Assembly: GCA_963742205.1 (NCBI GenBank)
Contig: CAVUKZ010000010.1
Coordinates: 124,001-188,000, forward strand
From: WHSW01 sp963742205
GTDB taxonomy: Bacteria > Actinomycetota > Thermoleophilia > Solirubrobacterales > 70-9
DNA length: 64,000 nucleotides
Direction of reading: 5' to 3'
Part shown: positions 45,615 to 54,639 of the stretch, piece by piece
How the letters are laid out: each line of letters starts with the position of its first letter
How positions within the stretch are numbered: position 1 is the stretch's first letter
Program-made: the position numbers and the translations under genes
The notes under the pieces: model-generated
What the model was told of the DNA's origin: nothing
Databases searched by the model: none
What the model saw: the letters and a program-made list of their open reading frames with translations, nothing else

Positions 45615-46154
45615 CTAGATGTCGAGGATGACGTCGCCGTCGCCCTCGAACGTGTGGATCTCGAGTCGCAGGGGGCGGTTGTCGCTGACGTCATCGCTGA
45701 CGGGGAAGATCAGGAGCGAGCCGTGGTTGGGGCCGGTCTGGGCCGTGGTGTTGACCAGCGGCACGCTGCCATGGGCGGGCACGGAGGCGCCGATGTCCAG
45801 CGCGTAGGGGCTCTCGCTCTCGTTCGGCTTGTACTCCGTGTCGAGCGTGTCGACGACGGTGAAGTCGCTCGCCGACGGCCGCTCCTCGTCGCTGTCGTTG
45901 GAGATCACCATGAACACGCCCAGGTAGGCATTTCCCGGCTTCAGCGGCGGTTGCCCCACGAGGTACTCCTGGTCCTCGGCGTCGTCGGGGTTGAGAAAGC
46001 GGGTGATCTGAACGTTGTATTTGAGCCCCGCCAACTCGAGCGGCTCGCCCTCGGCGACCTCGGCGGTCGCCTCCTCGCCGCAGCCCGAGACGGCGACGCC
46101 GAGCAGCAACAGGGCGGCGGCGGATGCCAGATAGAGAGCGGCACGACGGCGCAT
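45615..46154 (-). CDS. Lipoprotein with DUF4352-like (telomeric repeat-binding-factor-2-like) domain
   Basis: A 179-residue lipoprotein starting at ATG 46154. Signal peptide and lipobox: LLLLGVAVSGC|GEEA. The body AYLGVFMVISNDSDEERPSA, FTVVDTLDTEYKPNESESPY and PLVNTTAQTGPNHGSLLIFP is an immunoglobulin-like beta sandwich of the DUF4352 type found on actinobacterial surfaces. It should be anchored to the outer face of the cytoplasmic membrane. Role unknown; it is followed 16 bases later by the small membrane protein on the same strand. Confidence 0.8.
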   Translation of the reverse strand: MRRRAALYLASAAALLLLGVAVSGCGEEATAEVAEGEPLELAGLKYNVQITRFLNPDDAEDQEYLVGQPPLKPGNAYLGVFMVISNDSDEERPSASDFTVVDTLDTEYKPNESESPYALDIGASVPAHGSVPLVNTTAQTGPNHGSLLIFPVSDDVSDNRPLRLEIHTFEGDGDVILDI

Positions 46155-46186
46155 GGCGGCCGGAAGCATATGCGAACCGCCGCGCG

Positions 46187-46720
46187 CTACCGGACGCCCG
46201 CGGGCAGTGGCTCGCCGCCCCCGACACCGACCCGCTCGACCGGCTCATCGCCCTCGATGATCTGGCGCAGCCGCCCGAGCCCGCGTTGCAGGTCGCGGCG
46301 GAAGTAGTAGCTGGAACCCGCCAACTCCTTGAGCCGCGCGAGCATCGTCGGCGGGTCGGTCCAGAAGGTCACCGTGACCTCGGTCGAGTCGGGGGATGCG
46401 CCCTCCGAGAGCTCCCAGACCGTGTGCGCGGGAACCGCGTTGGAGCGCCCTCCGCGGCCCTCCTCGCGGACCAGGTGTGGCCGCTCCGCCTCGATGACGG
46501 CGCTGTTCATCCACTCGCCCGAGTGGCGCAGCCGAAAGCGCGCCGCGGCGCCCACGCCGACCGGATCGAGGCGCTCGAGCCGGTAGTCGGTGAGGAAGTG
46601 ATCCATGAAGGCGGGGCGGGCCGAGAGGTCGAGGAGGAAGTCGAACACGCGCTCGCGCGGCGCGTCGATCAGGGCTGTGGCGGATACGGGGCGCATGCGG
46701 CGGCGATTGTATTCGGCCAT
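46187..46720 (-). CDS. SRPBCC (START-like) family protein
   Basis: A 177-residue protein from ATG 46720 (a second ATG lies eight codons in, at RPVSATALID). VSATALIDAPRERVFDFLLD, then RLERLDPVGVGAAARFRLRH and a final amphipathic helix (YYFRRDLQRGLGRLRQIIEG) define the helix-grip fold. These proteins bind hydrophobic ligands in a deep cavity. The divergent FHA gene starts about 100 bases away. Ligand unknown. Confidence 0.8.
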   Translation of the reverse strand: MAEYNRRRMRPVSATALIDAPRERVFDFLLDLSARPAFMDHFLTDYRLERLDPVGVGAAARFRLRHSGEWMNSAVIEAERPHLVREEGRGGRSNAVPAHTVWELSEGASPDSTEVTVTFWTDPPTMLARLKELAGSSYYFRRDLQRGLGRLRQIIEGDEPVERVGVGGGEPLPAGVR

Positions 46721-46765
46721 CGGAACGCAGAGTCCGCAAATTCCGTATAGCGGGTGCCCGCTTTG

Positions 46766-46794
46766 TTGGACCTTACGGCAAACGTCGTTAAGAT
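46766..46794 (+). promoter_or_regulatory. Promoter of the FHA gene
   Basis: TTGGAC (46766-46771), 17 bases, TAAGAT (46789-46794). Because it lies downstream of the longest in-frame start (GTG 46754), it supports the later GTG at 46826 as the real start. Confidence 0.6.
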
Positions 46795-46825
46795 CGTCAC
46801 GAAGCGTGGTAGGTCCTCCCGTACG

Positions 46826-47389
46826 GTGCTGACCCAACGCCCCCCCAAGCCGCCGCAGATCCACGAGTCCGGTGAGCAGATCACCGAGTCGCGCCCGGGC
46901 TCGCTCTATTGCGTCGTCTGCGGCTACGCGGTCTCCATCTCCGCGGGCTCGTTGCCCGAGTGCCCCAACTGCCACGGTGACCGCTTCCGACGGGGGTCGA
47001 TCTTCACGCGCCGCCCGGCCGTCGACGTCGCCGCCTTCGAGCTTGCCGACGCCGAGGCCGAGTGGCTGGAGGAGGTCCGAGCGGAGCTCGAGCAAGCCGG
47101 CCACTACCTCACCTTTGACGAGGGCAACGGCGACCACGCCGTGATCCGCCTGGAGCCCGGCTGGACCCGGATCGGCCGCTCCGGAGCCGCGGATGTGCGG
47201 CTCGAGGACGCGACCGTCTCGCGCCGCCACGCGCTCGTGGTGCTCAGCGACGACGGTGATCTGAGAGCGCTCGACGACCGCAGCCTCAACGGCCTGTTCG
47301 TCAACGGTCGCCGGGTCGAGTGGGCGCCGCTGCGCGACGGCGACGAGCTCGAGGTCGGCTGCTTCCGCCTGCACGTCGTCGAGGCCTAG
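46826..47389 (+). CDS. FHA domain protein with N-terminal zinc ribbon
   Basis: A 187-residue protein from GTG 46826; GTG 46754 would add 24 residues but would lie upstream of the promoter. A zinc ribbon is formed by Cys29, Cys32, Cys46 and Cys49 (YCVVC and CPNCH). The FHA domain covers about residues 105-187, with RIGRSGAADVRLEDATVSRR (phosphothreonine-binding Arg, Ser and Arg-His) and LNGLFVNGRRV. FHA domains bind phosphothreonine made by Ser/Thr kinases; no kinase gene is in the window. The ribbon may bind a protein or nucleic acid partner. Confidence 0.87.
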   Translation: MLTQRPPKPPQIHESGEQITESRPGSLYCVVCGYAVSISAGSLPECPNCHGDRFRRGSIFTRRPAVDVAAFELADAEAEWLEEVRAELEQAGHYLTFDEGNGDHAVIRLEPGWTRIGRSGAADVRLEDATVSRRHALVVLSDDGDLRALDDRSLNGLFVNGRRVEWAPLRDGDELEVGCFRLHVVEA

Positions 47390-47422
47390 CGCCCGAGGCG
47401 ACGCGGCGCATAGGATTGCGCC

Positions 47423-47644
47423 GTGTCACCGATCCTGATCCTGGAGGCGACCGGGCCGCGCGCGGAGGCCCTGGCGATGGCGGCGGGCGAGAACCGCGGG
47501 ATCGCCGTGGGCTTCGATCCCGAGTTCGAGAGCTTCACGTTCGACGCCGACGGCGTCTCCGAAGAGGAGCTCCAGACGGTGGTCTTCGAGGAGCTCGGCT
47601 CGCTCGAGCCCGAGTGGCGCAGCCACCTCAACCCGGTCGACTGA
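47423..47644 (+). CDS. Small hypothetical protein
   Basis: A 73-residue acidic protein starting at GTG 47423, six bases after a -10 element TAGGAT (47411-47416), so the mRNA is probably leaderless. SPILILEATGPRAEALAMAA and FESFTFDADGVSEEELQTVV are its main features; FEELGSLEPEWRSHLNPVD ends it. No motif or membrane segment is recognised. It converges on the glutamate synthase gene, 25 bases away. Confidence 0.6.
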   Translation: MSPILILEATGPRAEALAMAAGENRGIAVGFDPEFESFTFDADGVSEEELQTVVFEELGSLEPEWRSHLNPVD

Positions 47645-47669
47645 TCCTCACTCGCACGAGGAGCGAGGT

Positions 47670-50600
47670 TCACTCGGTTGAGATGTTCGGGTCCGCCTGG
47701 ACCTTCTCGGGGATGATCATCAGGAAGCTCTCGGCCGCCTGGCCCGCGAGCGCCAGCATCCGCTCGGCCTCCCCTTCCTGATCGGTCGCGCGCAGCTCCT
47801 CCGCGTAGTGGCCGAGCAGGTCCTCTACGTCGAGCATCCCCTCGGCGTCGAGGTCGACGAGGCTGACCTTGGCTCCCTCTCCGAGCCGGCGCAGCACCGC
47901 CTCCCGGTCGAGGTTCCACTCGGGGTTCTGCCGCACGTAGACGCGCCCGCCGGTCATCCCGGCGCACGCCCAGGGCCCGATGTCGCCGAGGACCACAGCG
48001 CGGCCCGACGTCATGTACTCGAACGCGAAGCCCTTCGCGTTGGCGCGGTCCGCGACGCAGCCTCGCGCGTCGTCGAGCGGCTCCGCCGGCTCCCCTCCGA
48101 GCACCACGTCCGCGCCCGAGAGCCGGATGCAGAAGCGCGAGTCGGCCGATCCCTGAACGAAGAGGCGGCCGCGTTGCGCGCCGTAGGCGAACGACTTGCC
48201 GACCGAGCCGTTGACCCGCTCGCCGGCCCGGTTGCGGCCCTTGAGGATCGAGACGGTGCCACCGAGCATCGTCTTGCCGACGCCGTCCTGCGCCCCGCCT
48301 TCAACGCGAACCACCAGCCCGTAGGCGTTGAAGGCTCCGAACCCCTGGCCGGCGACCGAGCCGCCGTTGAAGTCGAGCTCCGCGAGTACGTCGAGCGACC
48401 CCTCGGGCGCCCCGTCGTACAGGCGCGACCGCGCGATCGCCCCGGCGAGCTCGGTCCCGAGGACGCGATCGTGGGCGTCCGTGGCGCGCGGGAACTCGAG
48501 CCGGACACCCGGCGCGGTCGCGAGCCGCGGCGCGAGGCCGGCGATCTCCGCCGAGGCCGCCTTCGGCTCCATCCGGATCGGGCGCGCCCGCACCAGGCCG
48601 GCCTCCGCCCTGGCCTCAACGGGCGCGGCCTCGCCGCCGACCGGAAGGTCCGCGGGCGCCAGCTCCAGGTACTGCTCGAGCGGCGCCAGCAGCTCGCCGA
48701 GATCGATCTCGTCCGTGCGGGCGACCTGCTCGAGCAGGTCGTAGCGGCCGACGAGGTCCTGGGTGCGCTCGTAGCCGAGCTCCGCGGTCAGCTCGCGGAC
48801 CTCCTCGCCCATGGCGGCGAAGAAGCGGGCGCAGTTGTCGGCCGCCGTCCCCACCTCCTGCGGCGTGAACTTCTTCAGCCCATGCTGGGTCGCGGCCTCG
48901 GGGGTCTCGATCTGTGTCGCGATGCCGACGTGGCACGTGTCCAGCTGGCAGCCGCGGCAGATCGTGCAGCCGAGCGAGACCATCGCCAGGGTGCCGAACC
49001 CGATGCGGTTCGCCCCCATGCAGATCAGCTTCACGATGTCGTGGGCGTGCCGGTAGCCCCCGTCGGCCCAGATCTCGACCCGGTTGCGGATCCCGGCCTC
49101 CATCAGCGCCTGGTGGACGAGCCGGGTGCCGATGTCCGAGGGCAGGCCGACGTGGCGCAGGGCGTGCTGGCGGGCCGCGCCGGTGCCCCCCTCGAAGCCC
49201 GAGAGGGTGATGATGTCGGCGCCGGCCTTGGCGATCCCGAGCCCGATCGTGCCGATGTTCGGGACCACGGGGACCTTGACCGAGACCCGCAGGTCCGGGT
49301 TCACCGTCTTCAGCTCGTCGATCAGCTCGGCGAGGTCCTCGATCGAGTAGAGGTCGTGGTTGTTGGACGGTGAGATCAGGTCGGTGCCCGGGCTCGCGTT
49401 GCGGGCCGCCGCGACCTTCTCGGAGACCTTCTTGCCCGGGAGGTGGCCGCCCTCGCCGGGCTTCGCGCCCTGACCGATCTTGATCTCGGCCACGTAGGAG
49501 GCGTTCAGCATCTCGGCCGAAACGCCGAAGCGCCCCGAGGCCACCTGCTGGCCGCGCCACTTGCGGTAGCGCCCGTACATGTCGCGGATCTCGCCCCCCT
49601 CGCCGTTGACGCACAGGACGTTGATCTGCTTCGCCGCCTCCGCGTAGGACCGGAAGGCCGGCTCGGACTGCGAGCCGAAGCTCATCGAGGAGATCACGAT
49701 CGGGTAGTCGTGGTGTCCCACCGAGGCGTCCACGGCGCTCGGATCGATGGGCTCGCGATCGGGCCGCAGACCCATGATGTGGCGCATTGAGATCGGGCTC
49801 TCGGCCTCGAGCTCGCGCACCTTGGCCGAGTAGTCCTCGTAGCCGGCGTTGCCGTTCGCCGCCGCGACCGCCGCCTTGTAGACCTTGGGGTAGAAGCGAA
49901 ACGTCTTCGCCGGCCGCTCGCCCTCGCCCTCCTCCCGCAGGACCGCAAGCCGCTCGTCGGTGTCGGCGTCGAGCGCGGCGAAGCCCACGCCGGCGCTCGC
50001 CGAGGCGGCGAAGGCCTGCGTCTGGAAGATCTCCGCGAGCTCGGGTCGGATCCCGATCGAGGAGAATTGGCGCGCGTACCCGCGCACCTCGTGGATGCCG
50101 ATGGTCGAGATCACCTTCTCGATCCCCTTCGAGAGCGCGGCGCAGACGTTGGAGACGTCCTGCGCGTAGTCGTCAACGCAGACGACCTCGAGCATCACGT
50201 ACGGGTTGACCCCGTTGGCCCCGAGCCCGAGCGCGAGGACGACGTCGTGGACGTTGCGCAGAGCCGCCGAGCGCAGCACGATCGCGCAGCGGCGGCGCAG
50301 GTTCTGGGCGCCGGACTCGACGCGGTATTGCTTCAGCGCCTGATCGATGGCCGAGGTGGCCAGGTGGGGGTCCAGATAGCGGCGCTCGCCGTCGTACACC
50401 GTGCGGTCGGTGAGCACGATCAGCTCGGCGCCGTCGAGGGCGCGCTGCACGGCCTCCTGCTTGAGGCGCTCGATCGCGCCGGCGGTGCTCTCGGACTCGA
50501 GCAGCGCGGTGTCGATCGCCGCGGCACGGTCGCGGAACTCCTCCCACAGGTCCTCGAGCAGCCAGGTCTGGTGGTCGCGGGCGATGCGCCGGTAGGTGGC

Positions 50601-52313
50601 GTCGCCCAGCGGCGCGAGGTCGTGATGGCCGCCCAGCAGGACTGGGAACGAGGTCTCCACGGTGCGCGTGTCGACCGCGGGGTCGTGCAGCGACGGGCGG
50701 CGCCCGAAGACCGCCCGGGTGGAGAAGTGCTCCATCTCGCGCTCGCGATCGATCGCGGGGTTGGTGACCACGGCGACGGTCTCCTTGAAGTAGTCGGCGA
50801 GGTTCTGGCGCTCGGGGCTGAGCGCCGCCAGCGGGCCGTCGTAGCCGAGCGACCCGATCGGCTCGGCCCCGTTCGAGGCCATCTGCTGGACCAGTTTCAC
50901 GTCGTCGCGCTGCCAGCCGAAGCCGGAGAGCACGCGGTCGCCGACCTTCACCGGCTCCGCCGGGCCGGCGGCCGTGTAGCCGGGGATGTCGGTGCCCTCG
51001 AGCGGGCCGCCGGTCTGCAGGGCGCGGTCGTATGCCGCCGCGCGCTCGGCGCCGGTGCGCTCGAGCCACCGACGCGCGACCTCGCGCTGCATCTCGTCGT
51101 GCTCGAACAGCCGCGAGCGCCGGCGCCCGCGGTCGATCGAGACCATCAGCTTCTCCCCCGGCCCGAGCGGGAGCGGCTCGGCGACCATCTCGCCGACGCC
51201 GATCACGCCGGGCTCGGAGCTGAAGACGTAGTCGTCGGCCGTCTCGACCCGCCACAGCGGCCGCAGCCCGAGCGCGTCGGTGGAGAACACGCACTCGTCG
51301 TCGTGGCGCGAGATCAGCGCCACGGGTCCCTGGGCGAACGGCCCCATCGTCTCGCGCAGGTACATGTAGAAGGGGTGCAGGTCGGTGGGCAGCGAGCGGA
51401 TCTCGTTCGCCACCGGCGGCACGATCAGCTCCATCGCCTCGGCGAGCGTGAGCCCCTCGATCCGGATCAGGTGCTCGATCGTCCGATTGAGGTCCATCGA
51501 GTCCGAGCCACCGGATGGGATCTCCACGCCGAGGGCCCGCGCCTCCTGGCGGAGCTGCTCGATCGTGTTGATCTCACCGTTGTGGCCGAGGACGGAGAAC
51601 GGCTGCACGCGCCGGAACGACGGCCAGGTGTTGGTGGAGTAGCGGTTGTGGCCAAAGCAGGCGGCGGTCTCGAACCGCTCGTCCGCGAGGTCGGGGTAGT
51701 AGGCGCCGAGGACACGGGGGGCGCCCATGACCTTGTACACGCACGTCGTGGCCGACATCGAGGGGACGTGAAAGCCGAGCTCGGACTCGAGCTCGGCCGC
51801 GAGCGCGAACAGCGCCCGGTCGCGGTCGTCGGGCGCCGCGAGCAGGCCGGCGAGCTGCCAGAAGTGAGGCTCCTCCTCGCGGGCGGTCGCGCCCAGAGCC
51901 TGCGACTCCACCGCGCCGAGGCGCTCCGCGAGGATCCGCAGGCCGGCGCGGGCGAGCAGCTCGCGAGCGTCGTGCAGCGCACGGTCGACATCACGGGAGC
52001 GCTCGATGAAGACGTGGCCCACCGCGAACGCCGGGTCGTTGACGAGCGCCGGGTTGTGACCGCCCGCGCGCACCTCCTCGGCCCAGATCCGCCGCGGGAT
52101 GTCGACCAGCATCCCGCAGCCGTCGCCCTCACCGTCGACGTTGCCGGCGCGGTGGAGCATCTTCTGCAGGCTGGCGAGGGCCAGCTGCACCGGCTCGCGA
52201 CTCGGGGTCGCGTCCTTGCGCACCGACGCATAGAGGGCGCACGCATCGTGGTCATCAACCGAGGGCGGCGGGACCAAGGGCCGCCACGGCAGGTGGGGCG
52301 AGTAACGATTCAA
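47670..52313 (-). CDS. gltB: Glutamate synthase large subunit
   Basis: A 1547-residue enzyme from TTG 52313, supported by a GGGAGG ribosome-binding site five bases before it. After a short propeptide, Cys25 (DDHDACALYAS) is the glutaminase nucleophile. GHNGEINTIEQLRQEARALG and SGGSDSMDLNRTIEHLI belong to the amidotransferase. The central and FMN parts include ISSMSFGSQSEPAFRSYAEA, IKIGQGAKPGEGGHLPGKKV and LSGFEGGTGAARQHALRHVG. The [3Fe-4S] motif is GCTICRGCQLDTC (C-x5-C-x4-C). The C-terminal beta helix has GGSVAGQGFGAFNAYGL. It makes glutamate from glutamine and 2-oxoglutarate. No gltD small-subunit gene is seen nearby. Confidence 0.95.
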   Translation of the reverse strand: MNRYSPHLPWRPLVPPPSVDDHDACALYASVRKDATPSREPVQLALASLQKMLHRAGNVDGEGDGCGMLVDIPRRIWAEEVRAGGHNPALVNDPAFAVGHVFIERSRDVDRALHDARELLARAGLRILAERLGAVESQALGATAREEEPHFWQLAGLLAAPDDRDRALFALAAELESELGFHVPSMSATTCVYKVMGAPRVLGAYYPDLADERFETAACFGHNRYSTNTWPSFRRVQPFSVLGHNGEINTIEQLRQEARALGVEIPSGGSDSMDLNRTIEHLIRIEGLTLAEAMELIVPPVANEIRSLPTDLHPFYMYLRETMGPFAQGPVALISRHDDECVFSTDALGLRPLWRVETADDYVFSSEPGVIGVGEMVAEPLPLGPGEKLMVSIDRGRRRSRLFEHDEMQREVARRWLERTGAERAAAYDRALQTGGPLEGTDIPGYTAAGPAEPVKVGDRVLSGFGWQRDDVKLVQQMASNGAEPIGSLGYDGPLAALSPERQNLADYFKETVAVVTNPAIDREREMEHFSTRAVFGRRPSLHDPAVDTRTVETSFPVLLGGHHDLAPLGDATYRRIARDHQTWLLEDLWEEFRDRAAAIDTALLESESTAGAIERLKQEAVQRALDGAELIVLTDRTVYDGERRYLDPHLATSAIDQALKQYRVESGAQNLRRRCAIVLRSAALRNVHDVVLALGLGANGVNPYVMLEVVCVDDYAQDVSNVCAALSKGIEKVISTIGIHEVRGYARQFSSIGIRPELAEIFQTQAFAASASAGVGFAALDADTDERLAVLREEGEGERPAKTFRFYPKVYKAAVAAANGNAGYEDYSAKVRELEAESPISMRHIMGLRPDREPIDPSAVDASVGHHDYPIVISSMSFGSQSEPAFRSYAEAAKQINVLCVNGEGGEIRDMYGRYRKWRGQQVASGRFGVSAEMLNASYVAEIKIGQGAKPGEGGHLPGKKVSEKVAAARNASPGTDLISPSNNHDLYSIEDLAELIDELKTVNPDLRVSVKVPVVPNIGTIGLGIAKAGADIITLSGFEGGTGAARQHALRHVGLPSDIGTRLVHQALMEAGIRNRVEIWADGGYRHAHDIVKLICMGANRIGFGTLAMVSLGCTICRGCQLDTCHVGIATQIETPEAATQHGLKKFTPQEVGTAADNCARFFAAMGEEVRELTAELGYERTQDLVGRYDLLEQVARTDEIDLGELLAPLEQYLELAPADLPVGGEAAPVEARAEAGLVRARPIRMEPKAASAEIAGLAPRLATAPGVRLEFPRATDAHDRVLGTELAGAIARSRLYDGAPEGSLDVLAELDFNGGSVAGQGFGAFNAYGLVVRVEGGAQDGVGKTMLGGTVSILKGRNRAGERVNGSVGKSFAYGAQRGRLFVQGSADSRFCIRLSGADVVLGGEPAEPLDDARGCVADRANAKGFAFEYMTSGRAVVLGDIGPWACAGMTGGRVYVRQNPEWNLDREAVLRRLGEGAKVSLVDLDAEGMLDVEDLLGHYAEELRATDQEGEAERMLALAGQAAESFLMIIPEKVQADPNISTE

Positions 52314-52397
52314 TTGGACCTCCCGGGTACCGCACCTTCTTCGAGCGGGCGCGCGGCGGGCAGCGGCGAGGCGATTATACGGCCGCGCCAGGCTGCA

Positions 52398-52403
52398 TAT
52401 AGT
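52398..52403 (+). promoter_or_regulatory. -10 element TATAGT of the parA leaderless promoter
   Basis: TATAGT ends seven bases before the ATG at 52411. There is no ribosome-binding site. A weak -35 (TTATAC, 52375-52380) lies 17 bases upstream. An in-frame GTG at 52402 lies inside the -10 element and is rejected as a start. Confidence 0.55.
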
Positions 52404-52410
52404 GGGCTCG

Positions 52411-53214
52411 ATGGCCAGCACGATCGCCGTCCTCTCGCAGAAGGGCGGCACCGGCAAGACGACGCTGACGAGGACCCTGACCGACGTCTTCGGGCGCCTC
52501 GGGCTCAACGTCCTGGCCGTGGACGCCGACCCGCAGGGCAACCTCTCCGACTACTTCGATACGCCGCGCGACGCCCACCCCACGCTCGCCGAGGTGCTCA
52601 ACGGGCAGGTGCGCGCCGCCGAGGCCGTTCACGGCCCGGTGATCCCGGCGAACATGCGCCTGGCCGAGGCCGAGCTGACGCTGGCCGGCAGGATCGGCCG
52701 TGAGGTGACCCTGCGCAACGCCCTCCGCGACCTAAAGCGCGAGCGCGACATGATCCTGATCGACTGCCCGCCCACGCTCGGCTTGCTCTCCGTCAACGCC
52801 CTGGTGGCCGCCGATCATGCGCTGCTCACCACCGAGGCTCAGTACTTCTCGCTCCAGGGGGTCGAGCAGGCGCTCGAGGTCGTCGACCTGGCGCGCGATT
52901 CGCTCAATCCGGACCTCGACCTGCTCGCCGTCGTCCTCAACATCGCCAACATGCGCACGAGGCATGCGCGCCAGACCCTCGAGGCCCTGCGCGAGCGCTT
53001 CGGCGACAAGGTCTGCCGCACCGTGATCCGGCAGTCGATCGCCTACGCGGAGTCGGCCGAGCGCGCGGTTCCGATCCTCGATTACCGCCCCGACCGCGGC
53101 GCCGACTACCTCTCGCTCGCCGGCGAGCTGCTCCGCCGCCTGCAGCGTCCCGAGCTGCTCACGCCGCTCGACGAGCTCTCCACCGAGCTCGTCCCCGCCG
53201 GGACCGCCCGCTGA
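52411..53214 (+). CDS. ParA-family ATPase (orphan)
   Basis: A 267-residue P-loop ATPase. Deviant Walker A QKGGTGKTTLTRTL with the signature lysine at residue 11 and KTT at 16-18, VLAVDADPQGNLSDYF (A'), and ILIDCPPTLGLLSVNALVAA (Walker B). LLTTEAQYFSLQGVEQALEV and LAVVLNIANMRTRHARQTLE follow the usual ParA/Soj layout. ParA proteins position DNA or protein cargo by ATP-driven dimerisation. No parB or parS-like site is visible, so it may be a MipZ-like or carboxysome-type positioning ATPase rather than the chromosomal one. Confidence 0.87.
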   Translation: MASTIAVLSQKGGTGKTTLTRTLTDVFGRLGLNVLAVDADPQGNLSDYFDTPRDAHPTLAEVLNGQVRAAEAVHGPVIPANMRLAEAELTLAGRIGREVTLRNALRDLKRERDMILIDCPPTLGLLSVNALVAADHALLTTEAQYFSLQGVEQALEVVDLARDSLNPDLDLLAVVLNIANMRTRHARQTLEALRERFGDKVCRTVIRQSIAYAESAERAVPILDYRPDRGADYLSLAGELLRRLQRPELLTPLDELSTELVPAGTAR

Positions 53215-53220
53215 GCCGCG

Positions 53221-54639
53221 ATGACCGATCCGCTCGAGCTGCGATCCGAGCTCGAGCGAACGCTGACGCTCGCGGCGCAGGAGGCGCAGGCCTACGTCGC
53301 CGCCCTCGGCGACGAGCCGGTGCGCCGCCCGGGTGCCGACGAGCGGCTGGAGAGCTTCGACCCGGCCCTGCCTGAGGACGGGGCCGGCGCCCCCGAGGCG
53401 CTCGCCGAGCTCGCCGCGCTCGGTCGCGACGCCGCCACGAGGTCCAGCGGTCCGCGCTTCTTCCACTTCGTCATGGGCGGCACCACCCCGGCGGCGCTCG
53501 GCGCCGACTGGCTCACCTCCACCTATGACCAGGTCGCCTTCGCGTGGGCCTCGTCGGCGCTCGGATCGCGGCTGGAGGCGGTCGCGGTTCGCTGGCTGCG
53601 AGAGCTGTTCGAGCTGCCGCCGGAGTTCGGCGGGGTCCTGGTCACCGGGGCCACGATGGCCAACTTCTGCGGTCTGATCGCGGCCCGCAGCTGGTGGGCC
53701 GAGCGCTGCGGCTTCGACGCCGACGAGGCGGGGCTCGCCGGCGCGCCGGCCCCGGTGATCCTCAGCAGCGGCTACGTGCATCCGAGCGCGATGCAGGCGA
53801 TCAGCATGGCCGGCCTCGGCCGCGCCAACGTCCGCCGGCTGGCTCGCGACGGCGTCGGGCGGCTGGACGTCGAGGCGCTGGCCGCAGCCCTTGCCGAGCC
53901 GGGTCCGGCGATCGTGATCGCCAACGCGGGCGAGGTGAACGCCGGCGACTTCGACCCGCTGGCGGAGATCGCGGAGCTCACCGAGGCCAACGACGCGTGG
54001 CTACACGTCGACGCAGCGTTCGGCCTCTTCGCGCGCCTGGCGCCGGAGTCACGTGGGCTGACCGCGGGGATCGAGCGCGCCGACTCGGTCACCGTCGACT
54101 GCCACAAGTGGCTCAACGTGCCCTACGACTGCGGGGTGGCGTTTGTCCGCGAGCCGTCCCGGCTGGCGCGGGCGCTCAACTTCGGCGCGCCGTACCTGCC
54201 GCGCCCCGACGACCCACGCCCCAATTTCGGCTTCATCGCGCCGGAGAGCTCCCGGCGCTCGCGGGCCCTGAACGTCTGGACCACCCTCCGCGCCTACGGC
54301 CGCTCCGGCTACCGGGAGATGGTCGAACGCCACCTGGCGCTTGCGCGCGGACTCGGCGAGCGCGTCGATCGCGAGCCCGACTTCGAGCGCCTCGCGGACG
54401 TGAGCCTGAACATCGTCTGCTTTCGCGCCCACCCGGAAGGGGTGGCCGAGGACGACCTGGACGACCTCAATCGGCGACTGGGCGAGCGCCTGATCGCCGA
54501 CGGCAGGGTGTTCTCGGGCACGACCGTCTACGACGGGAAGGTCGCCTTCCGGCCGGCGATCGTCAACTGGCAGACCACCGAGGCCGACGTCCAGATGCTG
54601 ATCGACGTGCTGCTCGAACTGCTCAAGGAGGAGAGATGA
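53221..54639 (+). CDS. PLP-dependent group II (aromatic/acidic) amino acid decarboxylase-like enzyme
   Basis: A 472-residue PLP enzyme. Lys296 in VTVDCHKWLNVPYDCGVAF forms the Schiff base, and the Asp in WLHVDAAFGLF (about residue 264) pairs with the pyridine nitrogen. GGTTPAALGADWLTSTYDQV and LVTGATMANFCGLIAARSWW are typical of tyrosine/aromatic or glutamate-type decarboxylases. Such enzymes release CO2 from an amino acid, or form an aldehyde in the related aromatic aldehyde synthases. The substrate cannot be assigned. ATGA coupling to the SnoaL-like gene suggests a two-step unit. Confidence 0.87.
   Translation: MTDPLELRSELERTLTLAAQEAQAYVAALGDEPVRRPGADERLESFDPALPEDGAGAPEALAELAALGRDAATRSSGPRFFHFVMGGTTPAALGADWLTSTYDQVAFAWASSALGSRLEAVAVRWLRELFELPPEFGGVLVTGATMANFCGLIAARSWWAERCGFDADEAGLAGAPAPVILSSGYVHPSAMQAISMAGLGRANVRRLARDGVGRLDVEALAAALAEPGPAIVIANAGEVNAGDFDPLAEIAELTEANDAWLHVDAAFGLFARLAPESRGLTAGIERADSVTVDCHKWLNVPYDCGVAFVREPSRLARALNFGAPYLPRPDDPRPNFGFIAPESSRRSRALNVWTTLRAYGRSGYREMVERHLALARGLGERVDREPDFERLADVSLNIVCFRAHPEGVAEDDLDDLNRRLGERLIADGRVFSGTTVYDGKVAFRPAIVNWQTTEADVQMLIDVLLELLKEER

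Noticed and set aside
50067..52703. 878-codon open frame on the plus strand
   Set aside because: Antisense to gltB and running into parA in the wrong frame; no family features.
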